A stretch of 64,000 bases of DNA from JAXMBN01 sp046349875 (GCA_046349875.1 JAXMBN010000025.1:1-64000); one strand, 5' to 3'; counted from the first letter of the stretch, positions 39,471 through 46,960 are shown. Notes: generated from the letters alone by a model not told the origin. Translations and numbers: made by a program.

Positions 39471-40937
39471 CTATCTACTTTCGGATGCCGCTGGAAGAAC
39501 CGACGACTCTGGAATCTTCCAGCGGAAGAGGTGGGAATGTGCGCCCACGCCTGCAATGTCGGGTAAATGATCGAATAGTTCTTCAAGAGAGTGACGTAGG
39601 GTTTGTTTCGCGGAGAGCGCTACACGAGGAGTTTTGGGTTGGAAAGCAAAGGAGTTCCCAGTCATTCCCAGCATGCAAATGTCGTTTTCGCTGTCGCCTA
39701 CTGCGACCATTTCATGACGCTTGGCCGAAAAGTCGCGTTCAAGCTGCACGACGACATTCGCCTTGCAAAACAAGTGCTTCCGACAGTGCCTTGATTCAAC
39801 CATCGATCGACAAATCTCAAGTTCGCCCGTGGCGACGTTGTTTTCGAATCTTAGCGTATGCGCCTGTGAGAAATCAGCGAAGACCCGTCGCCGAACAACT
39901 TCGGTGGCTATGAAGTAGCTATCGCTAATAATGCCAACGTGATAACCTCGCCGCTTGAGTTCGCGAACAGATTCGATTGCGCCTGCCTGAAGTGGGATTT
40001 GTGTTGCAACATCAATCATGGTTGACTGGGATATTCCCTGAAGGACTTTTGCGATCGCGAGTGTGCGATCGACTGCATTCAGATCGGGACGGTCAAGGTA
40101 AGCGAGGATTCTCTCGGTACGATGCGTACGACGCGCCAACTCAAGAATGAATCTCCTTTGGATCAGCGTTTCATCCATGTCAAAAAGTGCAAATCGCGCG
40201 GAAGCTCCAGACGTACGAACTGCATTCTTAAGGATGGATTTATGATGGCGTTCGTTCTCCTCCATCATGGCAACATGCGTTGGAGTCAGGCGATTATGGA
40301 GAAGAGCGCGATGAAGAATGGTCCGCGTTACTTGCCGTGCCATTCCTTCGAGTGCATGGAGATCCTGGCTGCGATGTTCAATAAACCCAACGTCGACTTC
40401 CGCAATGCGATAGCCTTTCATATGGATATCGATGAGCAAGCCTAAATCGACTCCGTAATCGGATTCAAGTGATACTGTTGCAAGGATATCTTTCTTGGCA
40501 GCAATAATTCCACCCAGAGGTTGAGCAATCATCGTAAGTTCAGGGAAGAAAGTTTGAAGTAAGGGACGAGCGGTTAACGATGTGACCCGACCAGCACGTC
40601 GACGAAAGCTCGCCTTTACGAACTGGATTTCATCAGTTTGGATTGGGGCAACCATCTTTTCGATCAGACGGTCAGGGAGATTTTCGAGATCTCCATCAAG
40701 AAAGAGGATGATCTCTTCGTTCGCTTCGCGTATTCCGTCGCTCATCGAAGCGCCTTTTCCCAGCAAAGAGCTGGTAATTACCTTGGCGCCAGCTTCCAGC
40801 GATATCTCTACGGTTGCGTCGGTAGAACCGTCGTCCACAACGATAACCTCTCGAACGAGAGGACACGCTAACGCAAATCGAATCACAAAGGCGATGGTTC
40901 GCGCTTCATTCAGTGCAGGGATGATGACAGAAACCAT
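39471..40937 (-). CDS. GT2 glycosyltransferase-HAD phosphatase fusion, GpgS/GpgP-like
   Basis: 488 residues forming two enzymes. Residues 1-240 are a family-2/81-type glycosyltransferase: SVIIPALNEARTIAFVI, VIVVDDGSTDAT, the metal-binding DGD at 81-83 followed by LENLPDRLIEKMVAPI, and IAQPLGGIIAAKKDILATV and YGVDLGLLIDI. The last three match patterns of glucosyl-3-phosphoglycerate synthase. Residues 248-460 are a HAD phosphatase of SerB type: DMDET at 253-257, ISDSY near 338, and GDSENDICM at 414-422. The predicted result is synthesis and dephosphorylation of glucosyl-3-phosphoglycerate to glucosylglycerate, a compatible solute. The substrate is inferred, and a mannosyl analogue is possible. 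A GGGA site precedes ATG 40937. It lies downstream of a sigma54-promoted small ORF on the same strand. Confidence 0.8.
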   Translation of the reverse strand: MVSVIIPALNEARTIAFVIRFALACPLVREVIVVDDGSTDATVEISLEAGAKVITSSLLGKGASMSDGIREANEEIILFLDGDLENLPDRLIEKMVAPIQTDEIQFVKASFRRRAGRVTSLTARPLLQTFFPELTMIAQPLGGIIAAKKDILATVSLESDYGVDLGLLIDIHMKGYRIAEVDVGFIEHRSQDLHALEGMARQVTRTILHRALLHNRLTPTHVAMMEENERHHKSILKNAVRTSGASARFALFDMDETLIQRRFILELARRTHRTERILAYLDRPDLNAVDRTLAIAKVLQGISQSTMIDVATQIPLQAGAIESVRELKRRGYHVGIISDSYFIATEVVRRRVFADFSQAHTLRFENNVATGELEICRSMVESRHCRKHLFCKANVVVQLERDFSAKRHEMVAVGDSENDICMLGMTGNSFAFQPKTPRVALSAKQTLRHSLEELFDHLPDIAGVGAHSHLFRWKIPESSVLPAASESR

Positions 40938-40973
40938 TTGGATTTCCCTTTACAAATAGACGCAGAGAGAGGC

Positions 40974-41029
40974 AGCTCCCGCAACAGGAGTCGGAGGTCG
41001 TGGCAGGGCATTTACCCGTTGCGGGAGCT
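40974..41029 (-). terminator. 12-bp-stem hairpin between small ORF and GT2-HAD gene
   Basis: Perfect arms AGCTCCCGCAAC (left arm 40974-40985, right arm 41018-41029 as its complement) enclose a 32-base loop. On the minus strand it covers the last codons and the stop of the 75-residue ORF and lies 36 bases before the GT2-HAD start. There is no T tract after it (GCCTCTCTCTGCG follows), so it may act as a partial terminator, attenuator or processing site rather than a classical terminator. Confidence 0.5.
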
Positions 41030-41239
41030 ACTGATTGAATCCGCTTTTCGATACCAGGGTTTGGCTATTCGTTTCATGCGGCGGAGGGATCTCGTTACAG
41101 CAACGAAGAAGGTACTCCGAAAATCGCTGCGCCAAATCGAAGGCGCATTTTGTCGAAGGGGCTTCGAAACAGTTTGCGAAACTAGGTGGTTTGCGTAGTA
41201 AAGATTTTGTTCGTCGAGCACAATGTAAGATACATCCAT
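41012..41239 (-). CDS. Small protein of unknown function downstream of a sigma54 promoter
   Basis: A 75-residue ORF starting MDVSYIVLDEQNLYYANHL and ending in a basic tail (RRMKRIAKPWYRKADSISSS). ATG 41239 is chosen because AAGGAGG lies at 41253-41247, six to eight bases upstream, far stronger than most sites in this window; the longer in-frame start at 41290 would overlap the promoter. The sequence is not recognised, has no membrane segment, and ends inside the 40974-41029 hairpin. It lies just behind a full-consensus sigma54 promoter and 74 bases ahead of the GT2-HAD gene, so it may be a co-regulated small protein or leader peptide. A non-coding RNA is the alternative. Confidence 0.5.
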   Translation of the reverse strand: MDVSYIVLDEQNLYYANHLVSQTVSKPLRQNAPSIWRSDFRSTFFVAVTRSLRRMKRIAKPWYRKADSISSSRNG

Positions 41240-41267
41240 GGTACATCCTCCTTCTTGCAATCGTCGA

Positions 41268-41283
41268 TGCAAATGGTGTGCCA
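41268..41283 (-). promoter_or_regulatory. Sigma54 (RpoN) -24/-12 promoter
   Basis: On the minus strand the sequence is TGGCAC-ACCAT-TTGCA, an exact match to the sigma54 consensus TGGCAC-N5-TTGCA with the required GG-N10-GC spacing. The predicted start point near 41257 leaves an untranslated leader of about 18 bases carrying the AAGGAGG site of the ORF at 41239. An NtrC-type activator gene lies divergently within 1.8 kb. Few random 64-kb windows would hold such a match directly before a ribosome binding site. Confidence 0.75.
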
Positions 41284-41417
41284 TGGTCATAAGTCAGTGC
41301 GTGGCTTAGAAAAACGTTGAGGTTCCATGGTCGAATGGAAAGTTTGTTGTCGATGGAAGTAAAAAACTTTTCATTGAAAAGGCGGTGACGAATGGATAAT
41401 AGCTGGTTCCTGAATTG

Positions 41418-41439
41418 AAATTGCAAGAATAGGCAATTT
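41418..41439. promoter_or_regulatory. Perfect dyad, candidate activator (EBP) site
   Basis: AAATTGC (41418-41424), eight bases, then GCAATTT (41433-41439). The perfect 7-bp dyad with a short spacer is the usual form of a Fis-type helix-turn-helix binding site for NtrC-family activators. It lies about 135 bases upstream of the minus-strand sigma54 promoter and just upstream of the weaker plus-strand one, so it could serve both. Binding by the adjacent activator is inferred. Confidence 0.4.
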
Positions 41440-41454
41440 GCGGCTATTGGGCGG

Positions 41455-41470
41455 TGGAATACGGTTTGCT
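41455..41470 (+). promoter_or_regulatory. Possible weak sigma54 promoter of the kinase-activator operon
   Basis: TGGAATACGGTTTGCT keeps the GG-N10-GC spacing and the -12 TTGC, but the -24 element departs from TGGCAC at three of six bases. It lies 61 bases before ATG 41531. If real, the two-component operon is autoregulated. The match is too degenerate to be sure. Confidence 0.3.
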
Positions 41471-41530
41471 ACAGTGTCGCTGATCGTAAGAGCATTTTGG
41501 AGAAGAGTCGTTTAAGGGAATAAGTCGTCT

Positions 41531-43018
41531 ATGTGGAAGCATGTATTGCCACCGGCGGTGATGGTCATCGCCGTATGGTTTTCCATTAGCATTGCAACAA
41601 GTATCTACTTCTCTTATGCCGAGTCATCGCAGAAGCGAATCTTGAGAGAGAATGTCACGTCAATCGACACCGCAGGGGATCTGCAAGCAACGAGTTGGAA
41701 AGTCACCTCCATGTTGGGTGATTCCAAATCTATGAAGGAGCTTGAGTCAGTTTGGATGGCCAATCGAGATCTCCTTCATGGTTCGATTCAACGTTTGCAT
41801 GAGGTGTCGATAACAGAAGAGGAAAAGAAACTCCTTTATGAGATGGATCTTCACTGGGAAGTAATTCAGCAAGAAATGTCTCGATTGTCCGAAGTGGACC
41901 GAGCAGTCGATTCGCAGGTTGTCGTTTCTTCTTTGTCACGTACAGTGGCAGGTGCGCTGCAGAGGATTGGCGATGCTGCGCTGCAATTAAGAAAGCACAA
42001 TGGAAAGCTCATCGCAGAGGAAGACTTACGACAGCAGTTGATTCGAGATCGAATCATGACGGCGCGAAATACGGCCGTTATCCTTGGGCCATTGCTAGGT
42101 TGCTTCGTGGGTTGGCGCATTACATCGAGATTGCAGCGACGTCTTTCGACATTGGCTGTAACGTTGAGAAGCGCGGCTTCCAACACCGTTTACACGGTTG
42201 GAGAATATGAATTAAAGGGAGGGGATAATCTCGTTGAAGTTCAGCGCCTTAGTGAGAAAGTAATCAATCAATTTCAGCGGATGACGAGTGAGTTGGAGCG
42301 TGCTGAACTCGAAATTGTTCAGTCGGAAAAGCTCGCCGCGGTTGGCGAGATTGCTGCAGGGGTCGCCCACGAGCTTAGAAATCCACTGACCTCCGTGAAG
42401 CTCCTCCTTCAGCATGCCGAAAATCGAACGGAATCGGGCATGGTGGAAGTAGAGAATCTTCGGTTGATATTAAGTGAGATAAGCAGGATGGAGAATTCCA
42501 TTCAAGGTCTGTTAGATTTCTCGCGGCCTTCCGGTCTAAGTTGTCGAATCCACGATCTGGCGATACCCCTTCAACGTGCCATTACCTTAGTGAGCGGGAG
42601 AGCGATCTCAAATCGAGTTCAAATCTGCTTCGCTCCAAACGATTCGCCGATTTTGGTCAATGGTGATATTGAACAATTGCATTTGGTATTCGTAAATCTA
42701 CTTATCAACGCTGTAGAGTCGATGGATCAAGGTGGGGTCATCAGTATCGAAGCCTTCCAGTCGGATGCAAAGCAACGCGTTGCTGTAGAGGTACGTGATA
42801 ACGGAAAAGGTATCATGGATTCGATTCTGCCACGGCTGTTTGAACCGTTCGTGACATCGAAAGAGCGCGGGACGGGACTGGGGTTGGCGCTGTGTCATCG
42901 GATAGTAACGCAACATGGCGGAACAATCGTGGCCAAAAACCAATCACAAGGCGGAGCCGTCTTTCGAGTGGAATTGCCGATCGCAACCCAATCAAGTGCT
43001 TCCTCACAAGTTGCCTAG
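41531..43018 (+). CDS. Membrane sensor histidine kinase (NtrB-like partner)
   Basis: 495 residues. Membrane segments at about 8-28 and 180-197 enclose an alpha-helical periplasmic sensor of about 150 residues with no named domain. A cytoplasmic helical linker leads to the phosphoacceptor motif AAGVAHELRNPLTSVKLLL with His280. The ATP-binding domain shows NLLINAVESMDQGG, VEVRDNGKGIMD and KERGTGLGLALCHRIV. It phosphorylates the sigma54 activator encoded ten bases downstream. The signal is unknown; the helical sensor resembles those of four-helix-bundle kinases but cannot be assigned. It is divergent from the small ORF/GT2-HAD unit, which it probably controls. Confidence 0.92.
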   Translation: MWKHVLPPAVMVIAVWFSISIATSIYFSYAESSQKRILRENVTSIDTAGDLQATSWKVTSMLGDSKSMKELESVWMANRDLLHGSIQRLHEVSITEEEKKLLYEMDLHWEVIQQEMSRLSEVDRAVDSQVVVSSLSRTVAGALQRIGDAALQLRKHNGKLIAEEDLRQQLIRDRIMTARNTAVILGPLLGCFVGWRITSRLQRRLSTLAVTLRSAASNTVYTVGEYELKGGDNLVEVQRLSEKVINQFQRMTSELERAELEIVQSEKLAAVGEIAAGVAHELRNPLTSVKLLLQHAENRTESGMVEVENLRLILSEISRMENSIQGLLDFSRPSGLSCRIHDLAIPLQRAITLVSGRAISNRVQICFAPNDSPILVNGDIEQLHLVFVNLLINAVESMDQGGVISIEAFQSDAKQRVAVEVRDNGKGIMDSILPRLFEPFVTSKERGTGLGLALCHRIVTQHGGTIVAKNQSQGGAVFRVELPIATQSSASSQVA

Positions 43019-43028
43019 AAAGTTTGTA

Positions 43029-44480
43029 ATGGAATCTGTGCTCGTGATCGACGACGAAGTTGGAATTCGTACTGCCATTCAACAAGTACTTCAGGACGAT
43101 GCTACTGAAGTTCATGTCGAAGCGACGTCGGAGGGTGGAGTCAATGCCTTTATGGACTTGGGGCCAAACGTCGTCCTACTCGATATTCGCCTTGGAACCG
43201 ACTCTGGTATCGATACGTTTCGAAAAATAAGGCAGATTGACCCTCGGGCGCTAGTAATCTTTATCACTGGGCACGGCACCACGCAACTTGCTATCGAATC
43301 CATGAAGATGGGAGCCTTTGATTATTTAGTAAAGCCACTGGACCTAAATCATCTGCAAACAATTGTTCGGCAGGCTTTGAAGATAAGTCAGACCATGAGG
43401 TTGCCGGCGGCGGTGACTCAACTGGAATCAAAGGCAGTGGACTCCGATCGAATCGTCGGGGCAAGTCGAAGCATGCAAGAAATTTGCAAGAATATTGGCC
43501 GCATTGCTCCTCAGGATATCAATGTCTTAATACTCGGAGAAAGCGGGACCGGAAAGGAGCTGATTGCAAGAGCGATCTACCATCATAGTCGACGTGCAAA
43601 CTCGACCTTCCTTGCTATCAACTGTGCCGCGATTCCTGAAAATCTCCTCGAAAGCGAGCTCTTTGGGCATGAACAGGGAGCATTTACCGGCGCAGATCGA
43701 CGTAGGATTGGCAAGTTCGAACAGTGCCATAAAGGAACGATCTTTCTCGATGAAATTGGCGACATGCCATTGGCAACTCAAGCCAAGATGCTCCGGCTCC
43801 TTCAAGATGGTGAAATCCAGCGAGTGGGTGGGAATGAGGTGATTCAGACCGATGTCCGAATTGTTGCAGCAACACATCAAAACTTAGAAGCGATGATTGC
43901 AAGAGGACAGTTTCGACGCGATCTCTATTATCGATTGCGCGGCGTAACAGTGCAGTTACCTCCGTTAAGAGATCGAGTGGAAGATATCGCAGAGCTCTCG
44001 CACTACTTTCTATTTCGATTTAATCCTCAACTCGGAACCCATGTAGAAACGATTGCGGAAGAAGCCATTCATCGGTTGCAGTCCTATTCTTGGCCTGGAA
44101 ATATTCGAGAATTGCAAAGTGTGATCAAGCAGGCCATGATCGCATCGACAGGCCCAACGTTGCTTGAAGAGTTTCTTCCCGAGGAAGTTTTGGTCAACAA
44201 TAAGGCGACGGAGGAGTTAATCGTCGCAGCACAGCCTGTTGGACCCGATGCATGGGCTGGATTTGGAGCCAAGATGGAATCCACTCTGGAGTTGAAGCGG
44301 TTCACCGCTTATCGCGAGTGTATCGGTGAGTTTGATAGAATTTTGGTGCAACGTGTCCTTCGCCTTACAGAAGGCAACCAACAAAAGGCTGCAGAATGGC
44401 TTGGAATCAGTCGACCCACCTTACGAGCCAAGTTACGAGCTTTTCTAGATAAACCAACGAATTCGGGCGAAAACGAATGA
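43029..44480 (+). CDS. NtrC-family sigma54-dependent response regulator
   Basis: 483 residues from ATG 43029 (the longer frame from 42915 overlaps the kinase gene). The receiver domain occupies 1-120 with phospho-Asp52 (VVLLDIRLGTDSG) and KPLDL near 102-106. The AAA+ domain has Walker A GESGTGKE at 170-177, the sigma54-contact loop GAFTGA at 217-222 and Walker B IFLDEIG at about 238-244. The C-terminus has a Fis-type helix-turn-helix (NQQKAAEWLGISRPTLRAKL). It activates sigma54 promoters upon phosphorylation. The intact GAFTGA supports true sigma54 dependence. Its likely target is the consensus promoter at 41283-41268. Confidence 0.95.
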   Translation: MESVLVIDDEVGIRTAIQQVLQDDATEVHVEATSEGGVNAFMDLGPNVVLLDIRLGTDSGIDTFRKIRQIDPRALVIFITGHGTTQLAIESMKMGAFDYLVKPLDLNHLQTIVRQALKISQTMRLPAAVTQLESKAVDSDRIVGASRSMQEICKNIGRIAPQDINVLILGESGTGKELIARAIYHHSRRANSTFLAINCAAIPENLLESELFGHEQGAFTGADRRRIGKFEQCHKGTIFLDEIGDMPLATQAKMLRLLQDGEIQRVGGNEVIQTDVRIVAATHQNLEAMIARGQFRRDLYYRLRGVTVQLPPLRDRVEDIAELSHYFLFRFNPQLGTHVETIAEEAIHRLQSYSWPGNIRELQSVIKQAMIASTGPTLLEEFLPEEVLVNNKATEELIVAAQPVGPDAWAGFGAKMESTLELKRFTAYRECIGEFDRILVQRVLRLTEGNQQKAAEWLGISRPTLRAKLRAFLDKPTNSGENE

Positions 44481-44576
44481 TTCCGTAAGAATCTTTCGCC
44501 CCTTGCAAAAATCAGTTCGGAAGGGATTGTATATTTTCTAAGGCTGATCATTGGGAATAGGAAAGGGGGATTCCGA

Positions 44577-45212
44577 ATGGCCAAGCTTTATCCCGAATTA
44601 GCGCAGTATGTGGCGACGAGGCTCGGTGAGTTCTCTATGATTTCAGCGGCTAGAGCGGCCGATCTGAAGAAGATCGCAAAGTATGTCCGCGATCATTTGA
44701 ATCGATCTTTGCCTGCAAAATTAACGTTCATCTGTACGCATAATTCTCGCCGTAGCCAATGGGCACAAGTATGGGCTCAGCTTGGCGTTGGATTGTTTCG
44801 GCTGCCCCATATCGAAATCTATTCCGGTGGTATCGAGGTGGCTGCGTTTCATCGTCGCGCCATCCAAGCTTTGGAAAGAGCCGGTTTTCAAGTGGAAGCT
44901 CGTGCCGACGGAACGAATCCTCTTTATGCAGTTCGCGCTGCCGAGGATTTGTCTGCGACGGAGTGTTATTCCAAAAGGTTCGATCACGCCCCCAATCCTG
45001 AAAAGGGCTATGCGGCCATTCTCACGTGTGCACAAGCCGACGATGCATGCCCTGCTGTGATGAGCTGCGATCTAAGAGTTCCCCTTCGCTTTGACGATCC
45101 TCGCCAAGCCGATTCCACTCAGGATGAAAATGTCGTTTACGATGAACGATGTCAGCAGATCGCTAGGGAAATGCTCTTTCTGTTCTCCATCGTTGCCACA
45201 ACCGAGCATTAA
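44577..45212 (+). CDS. ArsC / low-molecular-weight tyrosine-phosphatase-like protein
   Basis: 211 residues with the P-loop CTHNSRR (Cys53 to Arg59, CX5R) in LTFICTHNSRRSQWAQVWAQ, the catalytic loop of the LMW-PTP/arsenate-reductase superfamily. A helical N-terminal extension of 45 residues precedes it. Later phrases ADGTNPLYAV and LTCAQADDACPAVMSCDL resemble planctomycete proteins annotated as protein-tyrosine-phosphatase. It may dephosphorylate a protein or reduce arsenate; no arsenic genes are nearby, so a phosphatase is more likely. A GGGGG site precedes ATG 44577, 96 bases downstream of the NtrC-type gene; membership in that operon is uncertain. Confidence 0.75.
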   Translation: MAKLYPELAQYVATRLGEFSMISAARAADLKKIAKYVRDHLNRSLPAKLTFICTHNSRRSQWAQVWAQLGVGLFRLPHIEIYSGGIEVAAFHRRAIQALERAGFQVEARADGTNPLYAVRAAEDLSATECYSKRFDHAPNPEKGYAAILTCAQADDACPAVMSCDLRVPLRFDDPRQADSTQDENVVYDERCQQIAREMLFLFSIVATTEH

Positions 45213-45229
45213 TTCGAGCTTGGAATAGT

Positions 45230-45925
45230 CTATGGACTTACTTTGGTGAACTCGAGGAAATAATTGTCCTTGAGGAGGTCACTAAACTCGCGGGTCTTCT
45301 TGAACCCACACGACAAGATCTCTTTCTCAAACACTTCTTGCCCATCACGAACGTGCTTGAGCGTCCAATCGGTGCTCTTCCCTTCGATGCGATGAAAATC
45401 GATCATATACACTCGGCCTCCAGGTTTTAAAGCCGCATGAAGGGACGTCATCGTCTTGATGGGAAATTCGAAGTGGTGATAGGTATCGCAAATATACGCA
45501 ACATCCACGGAATTCGCAGGCAACGCTGTCGAATCTGCTGTGCAGAGAATCGTTTGTACGTTGGCACGCGACGTTTCACGACAAGTCTTCTGAATATGGT
45601 CCAGAAAGTTCTGCGCGATATCGACAGCAAGAACCTGACCCTCTTTGCCAACTGCATCTGAGAAGAGTCTAGTGAACAGACCGGTCCCAGCACCGATGTC
45701 CGCAACCACCATCCCCTTAGATAAGGACAGTGATTTGAGAATGGTATCTCGCTTTGAGAAGACTTCGCGGCTTTCTATCTCGAACTTTTCTACAAACTCA
45801 CCAACATTGGGATCGCGAAACGTATCATTCACACCCGGACGAACGCTCTTCTCTTGAGCTTGAATCGTTGCAACTGAAAAGGATAGGATCGAACAGCTCA
45901 ACAGGGCAAGTGCTAGTCGTTTCAT
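45230..45925 (-). CDS. SAM-dependent methyltransferase with an export signal
   Basis: 231 residues. A class I Rossmann methyltransferase with motif I VVADIGAGTGLFTRLFSDAV (Asp76, GAGTG), a motif II acidic residue in VLAVDIAQNFLDHI, and SVDVAYICDTYHHFEFP. The odd point is the N-terminus, a clean signal peptide ending near residue 23 (MKRLALALLSCSILSFSVAT, then IQAQE), so the product should be outside the cytoplasm, where SAM is not normally available. The substrate is unknown. It converges with 44577-45212 with a gap of 17 bases. Confidence 0.85.
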   Translation of the reverse strand: MKRLALALLSCSILSFSVATIQAQEKSVRPGVNDTFRDPNVGEFVEKFEIESREVFSKRDTILKSLSLSKGMVVADIGAGTGLFTRLFSDAVGKEGQVLAVDIAQNFLDHIQKTCRETSRANVQTILCTADSTALPANSVDVAYICDTYHHFEFPIKTMTSLHAALKPGGRVYMIDFHRIEGKSTDWTLKHVRDGQEVFEKEILSCGFKKTREFSDLLKDNYFLEFTKVSP

Positions 45926-46133
45926 GGAAGGTGTTCTCTCTGAGAGCGGGCAGGAATCAATCAGGCTCTATTGTAACCAGCGGCAATGGTGCCGAACAGG
46001 AATCGTCCCTGCAACGCTAAGGCGGATATGGTGTCCTGGCAAGAAGGATCGCTTCCAAGGTAGCGTTCCTGTAAAATTGGAGATATCCCTCCATCACATG
46101 AAACGGATGAGGAACCGATTTGGCGCTCAGGTC

Positions 46134-46469
46134 TCACGCAGTGACTTGAACAAGCTTTTCCAATGTGTTGCTGATCGCGGCTTCGGATGCGAGACCGCTC
46201 GAGAGTCCTACGATCTCTCCGTGGTTGACGAACATCAACGTTGGAATGGACGATACGCGGAAATGCGATGCCAAGTGGGGCTCGCGATCTACGTTGACCT
46301 TTACCACTTTTGCCTTACCTTCGTAGGCGTTTGAAATCCGATCAAGCACCGGGCCGAGCAATCGGCATGGTGCACACCAATCGGCATAGAAATCGACGAC
46401 CACCGGCACCCCCGACTGCAACACCTCTTGCTCAAAAGTCGAAAGCGTTACTTCTTTTGCATGGCTCAT
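46134..46469 (-). CDS. trxA: Thioredoxin
   Basis: 111 residues, normal thioredoxin length, with the redox-active WCAPC at 31-35 (VVVDFYADWCAPCRLLGPVL), the cis-Pro region SSIPTLMFVNHG, and no signal peptide, so cytoplasmic. ATG 46469 has a GGAGGA site 7-9 bases upstream; the open frame extends up to 46769, but the added residues run across repeats and are not coding. It reduces protein disulfides. It is preceded by a 67-bp tandem repeat region and is alone in its transcription unit. Confidence 0.92.
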   Translation of the reverse strand: MSHAKEVTLSTFEQEVLQSGVPVVVDFYADWCAPCRLLGPVLDRISNAYEGKAKVVKVNVDREPHLASHFRVSSIPTLMFVNHGEIVGLSSGLASEAAISNTLEKLVQVTA

Positions 46470-46647
46470 TTGGAAATCCTCCCTAAAGTAGTTTTGGCTG
46501 TTTCTAAGGTTGGATCCCCGTTTCATGAAAAAGTTACAACAATTGATTTCAAGTTGCAGGACTGAGAAACCATCGCGGAATCCAAGGCCGATTTTCCCCC
46601 CTGGATCTGGTTCCATTTTGAAAGGTCCTTGGGCAGCCGAGACGGTA

Positions 46648-46782
46648 ATTTTGAAGTTACGCCAATGAGCGTTCGGCGTGTAGAAAGTCTTGATTTTCAC
46701 AACCCGAAGTGTCAGTTTTGAAGTTGCGCAAATGAGCGTTCGGCGTCTGGAATGCCGTGGTTTTCTCAACCCGAAGCGTCAG
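46648..46782. repeat. Tandem duplication of about 67 bp
   Basis: Two adjacent copies, about 46648-46715 and 46716-46782, each start TTTTGAAGTT(A/G)CGC, continue AATGAGCGTTCGGCGT, and end CAACCCGAAG(T/C)GTCAG. About 80 percent of the bases agree by eye. They precede the thioredoxin gene on the minus strand and overlap the inverted repeat at 46768. They look like extragenic repeats of a kind common in planctomycete genomes. Confidence 0.75.
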
Positions 46783-46881
46783 CGAGGGACGGCATTGTTC
46801 ATACCAAGTATCGTTAGCTAGGAATGTCTCGGACATAGCAAAAACACTGCAAAAGTCAGTCCCTCGCTTACGCGTCGGGTT
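46768..46881. repeat. Inverted repeat, 23-bp arms (REP/MITE-like)
   Basis: Left arm AACCCGAAGCGTCAGCGAGGGAC (46768-46790, 23 bases) pairs with the right arm at 46859-46881, which is its near-perfect complement with about two mismatches, across a 68-base loop. It lies between thioredoxin and the OmpR-type kinase, both read on the minus strand. A sequence of this kind recurs in Pirellulales genomes in my experience of such repeats. It could be a REP-type element or a remnant of a miniature transposon; no transposase is near. Confidence 0.65.
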
Positions 46882-46960
46882 GTGATAAATACGCTTCGCG
46901 TTGTGATAACAATCAAATGCGAGTCTCTATGAGATGGTGACGAGTCAAGTTGGTGATGAA

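Noticed and set aside
41012..41290. Longer version of the small ORF starting at 41290
   Set aside because: It would start upstream of, and read through, the sigma54 promoter and ribosome binding site, so ATG 41239 is preferred.
46470..46769. N-terminal extension of thioredoxin
   Set aside because: The frame is open to 46769, but it runs through the tandem repeats, has no coding pattern, and a good ribosome binding site is at the shorter start.
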